64,000 nucleotides of DNA from Serripes groenlandicus (Eukaryota > Mollusca > Bivalvia > Cardiida > Cardiidae), in assembly GCA_031761405.1 (NCBI GenBank), contig JASEVX010000012.1, positions 25,477,800-25,541,799 of the forward strand. The letters are read 5' to 3'. Positions 56,336-64,000 of this stretch are shown here, piece after piece (the first letter of the stretch is position 1; each line of letters starts with the position of its first letter). The position numbers and the translations under genes are program-made. The notes under the pieces were generated by a model. It had not been told where the DNA came from. It ran no database searches and worked only from the letters and a program-made list of their open reading frames with translations.

Positions 56336-57291
56336 CGAGCGTGCAAACCTGTTATGTTTTCGTTTTTCCTTTTATATGCAATTTCGGTGTTTTGAAATAA
56401 GTTGCATAGCCTCTCTGTAAGTATTATTTCTGTGTTTTGCTTTTATAAAAAAATGTGATTGTTCAATTGAACTGTCAATCTGCCATGTTGTTTATTTGAA
56501 ACAAAGTTATCTTCGTACCCTAGTTATTTTGTACTCATTTTGACAGCTATTTCTACTTTCGTTAAAGTGTTACAAACTCCTTTCAATAACTTTCATTTAT
56601 AGAAATATGCCTTAATAACACCTCAATAAAGTCGTCTTTCTTTTGTAGCTGGGAAAGGATATTTAATTGATGTGTGATGCAATTTTTGTTTTAAAATGTG
56701 TGTTGACTCGTGTTATTGTTACTGATTTTCCAAAGAGTTAAATTTTTCATTCAGTTAACAGGTTTTTAAGTATATTACTATAACATAAAAAAACTCTCTG
56801 ACACCAGGCGCGTAGCTGGACCGAATAGGATTTGCAAGCCGCTATACAGAAATCATGCATGTACTTTAATGAATTAATTATTGATATGAAGAAAAGTAGA
56901 ATCAAGAAAATAATGTACAAGCTTGGGCTTTTTGGCGTAACAGCAGCTACGTGCCTGGACACACGTATTGTAGTTAAAAAACCCAGCTGCTTTCCCCTTT
57001 ATCATTGAGGCCTAAGTTACGCTAATCAGAGTTGGGAAATGCTATATAGTCATTAATATTTTATGAGTCGCCTGTTGAATTTCACACAATTGGGTAAAAA
57101 GGCAAAAAAGTATCTTGAAGATTTAATTTATTAACCTTTTGTTTTATTTTCCAGTGCTGTAACACATCATTTATAAATTTCCAATGTGACAGAAGTTCCC
57201 AGAAGGATGGATCGGATGGAGCTATCATAGCCAAAGTCAGAAAATTGTGGTCCATTGGATCTGAAGGCTGTAAACAATCAAACTGTTCCAA

Positions 57292-58090
57292 TTGTTTCCC
57301 TACACAGCTGGTGTTTGGGGAATTAAAAACTGTGACGACATGAACAAACTCCAACACATGGCTATACAAACATTTCTGGGCATCGAAAGCAAACTTCTTT
57401 TATTGCCCTGGACGGTGAAACAGGACTTAATAGCCCACTCTACAGAAGACACTGATATAATTTGTCTTTGGCATAGACTATCTTGCTTACCTGTTTCACG
57501 CGTTGCACATTGCGTTTTGTCTGGGATAAAGGCAAAACAACGCTTTCAGGGGACACGTGGCAGACGTTAAGCAAATACTGGAGGACAACTACCTCATAAA
57601 CCTTTTTGATGTTTATACCATAAAAGATGTGTCGCGTGAATACATAATTAAGTGTTTGAACCTTAGTATGAGACACAAGCTGGAAACAACCTGGAGAGAT
57701 GGGTTACATCAATCGCGAAAGCTGCAGACGTATAAACTGTTCAAAGACTGCTTTAAAACCGAGCAATATGTAGATAGACAATTGTCAATAAAACAAAGAT
57801 CCGCATTGGTGTGATTCAGATGCTGTGTTTTCCCACTATCCATAGAATTGGAGTGATACAGGAGACTCGAGTACCACTAGATAGAAGAACCTGTAACCAA
57901 GGACACATAAGACAAGACACACTTCCTTGTGTCGTGCCTAGGCTATAAGGAACTACGACATAAACATTTTGGTGACATCTTAGGCCAGGACAGTGATAAC
58001 AACACTCTAAAAACAATGATGAGAAATATTGACTCTAAATCAATCGCTAACTTCCTCATTGAATCATACAAGAGCCAAATCAGATACTAA
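57292..58090 (+). pseudogene. LINE ORF2 C-terminal fragment, frameshifted
   Basis: Matches the post-RT region of CR1/L2/jockey-like non-LTR retrotransposons: AGVWGIKNCDDMNKLQHMA, then TWRDGL and KLQTYKLFKDCFKTEQY, then VPLDRRTC and CLGYKELR. At least two frame changes (near 57560 and 57815) and a truncated 5' end show that it is dead. Confidence 0.7.
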
Positions 58091-58359
58091 AGCATCGCCA
58101 GTGATATTTATTAAAAACATTGAACCATCTAAATTTAATAACTGTGATAAATTGTAGACATTATGTTGTGATGAAGAGACTATATTAATTTTTCTGAATG
58201 CCTAAAGGAGAATTCATTCTCAAATTCAATACTTGCACAAACAAAACGAATACGATTTACTACTTAATACAATCACTGTATTAATTTACTAAAAGTAACG
58301 ATAACGTGACTTTCATATACACTTGCAAACATATATTTCAAAACAAGCAAGTTATCCTT

Positions 58360-58487
58360 TCATCACAATGTTTTCCACTTTAAGTAATAGTTTATCCATT
58401 CTGATGCAATGATAGAGATATTTTTTAAATAATGTTCAAAGTCAATCTGCCGCAAAATTGTTGCAGTGGTAAAGGGTTAAGTTAAAT
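58360..58487. mobile_element. right half of a TTAA-type MITE
   Basis: CACAATGTTTTCCACTT, GTCAATCTGCCGCAAAATTG and GTAAAGGGTTAAG. Confidence 0.55.
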
Positions 58488-58589
58488 GGTTTCGGTATAT
58501 AACTGAAATACTGTTGAAATGGTGTAAATCCAAATTATAACCGAAACATGGTACGTTTGTTTTAAGTTTGCTGTATGGACTTTGACATG

Positions 58590-59262
58590 TTGCTTATAAT
58601 AATTTTTATTGAACAACGTGTCCTTAGATAAAAAAAATTGTTTACCATAATACAGTTTTTGAATTTGTTCAAGCTGTTGTGATTGGTTACAAAATCATAG
58701 CAACCATGCGTCATTACAAAAGGGGTAAATTGAACCTTTACCTACAAATGACAACCCCTACCATTCCACTCTACCAATTTCAAGGTAACTTTATAGGAAT
58801 TTTTCTTTGATGGGTGTTTTTCAATCTCTTCAAAAACTTACAATCTGTGTAGGCATTATGTGTAGAACTTTGATTGCTGCATCATCAGAAATTGAGAAAA
58901 GTAGCCAAACTTTCAAAACCTTTTCCTCAATAAAGTTCATTGGTCAGATTCCAAGATATTTTGGCAGTAATGTTCTTAAAGTGATCCTCTTACAAAATCT
59001 GTTGAAGCCTTATTGATTTTGTTGACAAACAGGGCAGCAATGTGGCATTAGGAAAGGTACAAAACGACAAAACTTGTTACATTTCAAGAAACAAATGACC
59101 TTTACTGATAAGCTATTTCTTTAACAGAGTGTCCATTCCTTGCAATATCATATACATGAGCTCCTGTTCAAATTTTCACAGATATTTGCAGTTAAATATT
59201 TGTTGCTAATTTACTATCACTAAGAGTGCATGATTTAGGGCTATCTTGGCCCTCTTGTTAAC
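58590..59262 (-). repeat. dispersed repeat, inverted copy of 2985-4085
   Basis: On the minus strand it starts AACAAGAGGGCCAAGATAGC and carries GATAGTAAATTAGCAACAAA and AAATTGGTAGAGTGGAATGG, all present in order at 2985-4085. Confidence 0.75.
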
Positions 59263-59460
59263 TGTTCTACAATTCAACTTTCAAAATGTCACAACAAAGC
59301 TTGCAATGCTATAAAAATGAACATTTAGAGTCACTTTGAAAACAAATGTTCATTTTGAGTAACACTAAAACTTGCTCCTATGTTGTAAACCTGCATGTTT
59401 TACTAATCTTGGTCTTAAATTTTGATGTAAATGGATATGTGTATAAACACTGTTTGCTGT

Positions 59461-59604
59461 ATTTCTATAAGCACACAATGAAACAGTTTAAGTAGCATAG
59501 TTGAGTGTCATTCTGTAACAGAAACAAAGTCTATTTCTATAAGCACACAATGAAACAGTTTAAGTAGCATAGTTGAGTGTCATTCTGTAACAGAAACAAA
59601 GGTC
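59461..59604. repeat. 72-bp tandem duplication
   Basis: Two practically identical copies with ATTTCTATAAGCACACAATG and GTGTCATTCTGTAACAG. Confidence 0.95.
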
Positions 59605-59784
59605 TTTGAGACTAGAATACATTCAGACAAACCTCCACCTTTGTGCAATTTGATCTGATTGATCAGATAATATGCATGCTCAGATTGATGTTTATCGTAA
59701 AGAGTTATTGATGTTTTCAAGTGGTCAATAGATATATAATGATACAATTATTTTTGCTTTGGCAGATCTGTTATTCATTTCTCT

Positions 59785-60800
59785 GATGCGTTTATCTGCT
59801 CACCTGTCACATAGTGACAAGGTGAGATATTGTAATTACACTTTGTCTGCCATACGTCCACAATTTCTTAATAACACGATAAACTCTTATTTTAATCAGA
59901 TTTATATCAAACTTATCCAGAGCTCGGTTCCTTTCGTAAACCAGTCAGGTCCATCAATGCACAACTGGATTATGGCCCTTTAAAATTGGCAAGATTGTTA
60001 TAATTGACCTTGTGAACGCGATAAAAGCTTCATTCATTATCTTATGTTTATCAAACTTATTCAATAGCTAGATATCTGTGACAGCTCGGCTCCTTTCGGA
60101 GATCAGCCAGATATGTTTATGCATGACACGACTATGGCCCTTTAAAATCAGGAAAATAGTTATAATTGACCTTGTGAGCACAATAAATCATTATTTATCA
60201 CCTGGTGCTTACCAAACTTATTCAGTAGCTAGATATCTGTGAGAGCTTGGTTCCTTTCGAAAACCATTTATGCATGTCAGGATTATAACCCTTTAAATTG
60301 GCTGAATTGCTATAATTGACCTTGTGAACATGATAGAGTCATCATTTACGTTCCAATGATTACTAGGAATTTGCTGTGCTCGAGTGGTCAGCGTCGAGGA
60401 TTTCGAAACAGGGTGTCCCTGGTTCGATCCCCAGTTGCGGCAATTCGGTCATAGTGGAGTGCCCTTGGGCAAGGCACATTTTCTAACCTAGTACTGATTT
60501 GTTTATCCAGGGATCATGAATAATAAAATTTAATTGTGCGCTAAATGACCTTAGCTGTCTATGCGCCATAAAACAATATACATTCATTCCAATGATTACC
60601 AAACTTATACAGTATCTATGTATGCATGAGAGCTTGTTTCCTTTTGACCAAAGGCCCTCATGGGCCTCTTGTTCTTATATGTAAATTGTAAACTGTTAAA
60701 ATTTGGCACAAATGTTTCTTAAAAAACATGGTTGTTTTAAACACATTAACAATCTAATTAATCAGGTGAGCAATATAGGGCCATCATGAACCTCTTGTTA
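59785..60800 (+). repeat. hairpin-ended repeat with ~125-bp tandem core
   Basis: 5' hairpin GCTCACCTGTCACATAGTGA followed by CAAGGTGAGAT; about four units with TATTCAGTAGCTAGATATCT and TGGCCCTTTAAAAT; 3' AGGTGAGCAATATAGGGCCA followed by TCATGAACCTCTTGTTA. A SINE-B copy splits the core. Confidence 0.8.
60364..60586 (+). mobile_element. SINE-B with perfect 13-bp target-site duplication
   Basis: TTCCAATGATTAC at 60351-60363 and 60587-60599. B box GGTTCGATCCC, body GGGCAAGGCACATTTTC. Confidence 0.9.
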
Positions 60801-61787
60801 TGAAAAGTAAACACATTTTAATAGTGCATCAAGGAAACAGCCATGCAGCAGTTCTAATTATTCGCATGTGTGAATAACTAGAACTGTTGCATTGCTCTTT
60901 GAAAAGGCAGTCTGGATTTCTGTCCACAGCAGGTCATAGTGTACTGCACATTTCTTAGCAATACTAATTTAATTGTAGTATGTATAAGCACAGTTATACT
61001 TAGATATAACCCATATACTGTTGAAATGGCATGAAACCCAATTTATTGTTCAAGGTTGATGCATGCATTGATGCATGCATTTTAAAATGTGTTGACACAA
61101 GTAGTATGAACTGAAATTGGTACAGTATGCATACCCATTTTAGAGGAGTATTGCTTTCTGATCTGGGTCTACTTAATTTGTCAGTGTTTTAGACTGTCAC
61201 CTTATTATAATGAGTAATGGTGATACATGTATCCAGCCTGTTTCCCAAAAGTAATATTTAAAAATAATAATAAAAATATAAAAGATTGGTGAATTCATTC
61301 TCTGTGTTTATGTGTTAAGAATTGATCGACTCACTATATGGTTTATTACCACCAATATTAGTCTGAGCATGAGATGTTTTGATTTGAAAAAGATCAGATG
61401 CCACATCACAGATACTTTCTTATTGTCATCTGCTGAAGTAATCTTGTCTGTTTGATTGACAGTTTATTGGGTAATGTTTTCACTTGACAAAACTGATAGA
61501 ATCTTAAATATTATTTGTATGTAAGAAAGAGGGAAACTAATAGTTTCTTTACTTCATAAAGCACAGCTTTTAATTGAGTATGCTTGTAAAAAATATCTTT
61601 GTTCCCAGAAATGCAAAACCCTTTTTCAACTTGCAGAGCATTTAATACATTTGCACCTGAAGACATCTGGAAACATTGTCACAAAGGGATATAAAATGAT
61701 CATAGTGGTGATATATTTGCAACTATGTATTCAACTCTTTTCTTCTATGCTACCGGTACCTTTATTTTTACATAGATTTTCCATATT
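60800..61787. other. AT-rich stretch without genes
   Basis: A SINE-like ATGGCATGAAACCCAAT tail near 61025 and a TGCATGCATTGATGCATGCA palindrome near 61060 are the only structures I see. Confidence 0.4.
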
Positions 61788-62190
61788 TTTAGCTCACCTA
61801 TGCACAAAGTGCAAGGTGAGCTATTGGGATCACATTTTGTCCGGCGTCCGGCCGGCGTCCATTTTACCCTTGTTAACACACTACAGGCTACATTTTGCCT
61901 CCAATCACCATGAAAGTTTGCCAGAACATTCGTCTCCATGAAATATCGGGCAAGTTTGGAACTGGGTCATGTCCGGTCAAAAACTAGGTCTCAAGGTCAA
62001 ATTTGTGGAAAACATTGTAAACACTCTGGAAGCTATATTTTTGGATTGAGCATGTTGAAACTTTGTCAGAATGTTTGTCTTAGTGATATCTAGGTCATGT
62101 CCGGAACTGGGTCATATCCGGTTAAACGCAAGGACACAAGGTCAAATTTATGGAAATTCTTGTTAACACTCTGGAAGCCACATTTTTCTC
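61788..62190 (+). repeat. GCTCACC hairpin repeat, 5' part
   Basis: TTAGCTCACCTATGCACAAA then GTGCAAGGTGAGCTATTG forms a strong terminal hairpin. GTCCGGCGTCCGGCCGGCGTCC and GGTCAAAAACTAGGTC units follow. Confidence 0.8.
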
Positions 62191-62234
62191 ATGGAAACTC
62201 AATAAGTGTACAGGTAGGTGTACCCAAAGAAATG

Positions 62235-62334
62235 CAGTGCCTTCAGCGCTTTGATTATTATAATTTAATAATTCAGTTTTATTTCCGGAAGAACATTTTA
62301 CCGCCTTGTTATAATCAAAGCGCCAATGGCACTG
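62235..62334. mobile_element. 100-bp fold-back element
   Basis: Arms CAGTGCC and GCGCTTTGATTAT on the left are mirrored by ATAATCAAAGCGC and GGCACTG on the right. Confidence 0.65.
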
Positions 62335-62519
62335 TAGTGGCGATCGTATGGAAAATCCTGCAAAGTAACAAGCAGTATATCGGTGTAGGGCTTGCGATGA
62401 CTCTGGTGCGGGTAAATTTGAGAATGTATCAACCCTGCATCTTTTGACAGTAGAATAATGTTAGTTTGCCAGAATGTTGTCTTGGTGATTTTTATTTGTT
62501 TGGAACAAACAAATTTAGT

Positions 62520-62640
62520 AGCTGCAATTCTAAAGTGCGGACACGATCTGCGGACAAATACATTATAGAGGGAAAATGCGGACAAATGCAATATAGAGGG
62601 AAAATGCGGACGCTATAGAATATAGAGCAAATCTGCGGAC
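62520..62640. repeat. TGCGGACAAAT short tandem repeat
   Basis: Five imperfect ~20-33-bp units with TGCGGAC and TATAGAGGGAAAA. Confidence 0.7.
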
Positions 62641-63484
62641 GCTATGATTTGTTGTAAACAATGTTTAATTAAAGATGGGCAAATGTGTATAATTTGTTAC
62701 ATATGATCCGGGGTTTTCTTTGTAAATATATAATGTGTTTGATTGCTTTTATCAGTGATATAGATTAAACCAAAAATCGAGATCATGCTGAAATGGAATC
62801 TCTTTGTAAAGTGTTTTAACGACTTTCCTCTCTCTTTATATCATATCTATAGATATCAATAAATTGAATTGATGGATTGATTTTCCGACAAGTAAATGTC
62901 TTTTGACGCATCTGCAGCGGACGAAATTTGAAAACATTGCAAGAATAGAATAGGTTGCTAGTAACTAGCCATAGGTTTTGCTTCAATTATATCCTCTCCT
63001 TTACAATCGATTGAAGGGTCATGGATTCTAGTTATTGTTGGGCCTCTTCATTTTCTACTTTGTAACTTTCAACAGTTTTCCATGTGCCATACTACGAGGC
63101 AAATGATCCATGCAACATTCTATTATGTAGGGTACTTGGAAGGGGCAGAACAATTTAAATAACAAATAAACAATAAGTATATATATATATATACAACACT
63201 TTTAATCTTAATTTGTTTCTAGTAATTATATATATATACAACTATAATACTAATCTATAACAAATAAGTTAAATGTTTTTTTCTTGCTGTGTAAACAGTA
63301 AAAAGCAACATATATTGAAAACATTGTGGGAAAAGGAAAATTTGCTTATTTAAACAATTTCTTAATTCCCATAACCTTTCTTTACCGTCGTATAAACCAA
63401 ATTTGTATTTGAAGGCTGTTATAAGTAAAAAACTTAAATATTGCCAATTTAATCACATATCTTATCATTATAATAGCCAAATAA

Positions 63485-63640
63485 TTAACAAAAGTTACAA
63501 TTAAAGTCCGCATCTGTTGTCGAAATATCCACAGGTGCATTAACACAAGATTTATGAAACCAATGTGTGCATATATCACATTGTACCATGACGGTATCGA
63601 CACATCCCGGCAAGTTACAAATACATAAATGTATATGATA
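63485..63640 (-). pseudogene. PHD-finger coding remnant or terminal exon
   Basis: Minus strand reads LCICNLPGCVDTVMVQCDIC, then WFHKSCVN, then CNFC and a TAA at 63485-63487. All PHD ligands (C-x-C, CDIC, H, C, CNFC) are present. The frame is closed by a stop upstream and I see no clear acceptor, so it may be a relic. Confidence 0.5.
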
Positions 63641-63961
63641 GGTTTATTGGGAAAAGGGGTTACATTTATAATTTGTTTGGAATGACACTCGTACCCAATG
63701 GTAATTAACAGTGTATGGTCACGCATCCTTAATTGATTTGGCAAGCTTAAACACCCTTTAAAGCAAACAGAGGCCAGCTTAGGTGAATACTGTAGAGTAA
63801 AATTCGGACGGCACAGGTATTGGTTTTCTCTGGAGCATTAATCCTTTTATAATGCAAATGAATTCAAAAGCCTCTGAAGTCTGAAGCATGTTTCTTTTAA
63901 AGTGCTCATATAAATATTAATACTGCCTTTTTCCACAATATTTGGATAGATGTTTCTTTTT

Positions 63962-64000
63962 TAGCTCACCTGAGCACGAAGTGCTGAAAGTTAGTTATTG
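63962..64000 (+). repeat. start of another GCTCACC hairpin repeat, cut by the window edge
   Basis: TTAGCTCACCTGAGCACGAA then GTGCTGAAAGTTAG, like 61788. Confidence 0.6.

Noticed and set aside
57082..57290. Minus-strand coding exon upstream of the LINE fragment
   Set aside because: The frame has fair amino-acid composition but no family match and no clear splice pattern.
62097..62591. Overlapping ORFs on both strands near 62.3 kb
   Set aside because: They run through a fold-back element and a dispersed repeat, with no domain.

Overview
The window is AT-rich animal nuclear DNA: genes are split by GT-AG introns, no operons are visible, and there are tRNA-derived SINEs, LINE pieces, MITEs and satellites. 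The repeat vocabulary (a palindromic CCCTTTCCCTCATA element ending in TTAA, a GCTCACC...GGTGAGC hairpin repeat, SINE tails reading AACGCCGTTTTCAACA) suggests a marine mollusc, most likely a bivalve. That assignment is inference from repeat style. There is no conserved housekeeping gene; every recognisable protein is a transposase, recombinase, helicase, retroelement protein or a small zinc-finger or hydrolase of the kind carried by mobile elements. The window contains one 200-N assembly gap (27267-27466).

Layout. 0.7-8.6 kb, minus strand: a complete seven-exon HARBI1-like (PIF/Harbinger) nuclease gene with phase-consistent splice sites and all acidic catalytic residues, and a Harbinger-like terminal sequence just upstream. 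8.8-16.9 kb: a nested locus. A minus-strand gene encodes a PIF1-type helicase (exons 16691-13958) that splices in phase into a long exon of unknown fold (10674-9480), followed one frame away by a PHD-finger ORF (9511-9008). Inside its third intron, on the plus strand, lies a long P-element/THAP9-like transposase ORF (11378-13775). 17-25 kb: tandem repeats (159 bp x3, a 36-bp minisatellite, a 3-kb array of 26-29-bp units) with SINE insertions. 25.0-27.3 kb, minus strand: a tyrosine recombinase followed by an SGNH hydrolase, ending in a split direct repeat as in DIRS/Ngaro-type retroelements; its 5' part is lost in the gap. 27.5-34.8 kb: SINEs, MITEs and a broken LINE. 34.8-41.7 kb: two blocks of a ~580-bp satellite whose unit contains a copy of the TTAA MITE.

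41.8-51.4 kb, plus strand: eleven in-phase exons of a Ginger1-type transposase, comprising an H2C2 zinc finger, a D,D35E integrase core, a GPY motif, a Ulp1/SENP cysteine protease with its catalytic residues, and a PHD finger. Its first exon(s) were not found. 51.9-55 kb: satellite remnants, a small PHD-like gene (minus) and a two-exon SGNH hydrolase gene (plus). 55-64 kb: palindromic repeats, a frameshifted LINE 3' end, hairpin-ended repeats with tandem cores, and a PHD remnant at the right edge.

The window reads as a dense archive of DNA transposons in which several long multi-exon transposase genes are still open. PHD fingers recur in four unrelated places (9.0, 51.3, 53.4 and 63.5 kb). 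The two most unusual loci are the helicase/P-like nest and the intact Ginger1-Ulp1-PHD gene bracketed by satellite.
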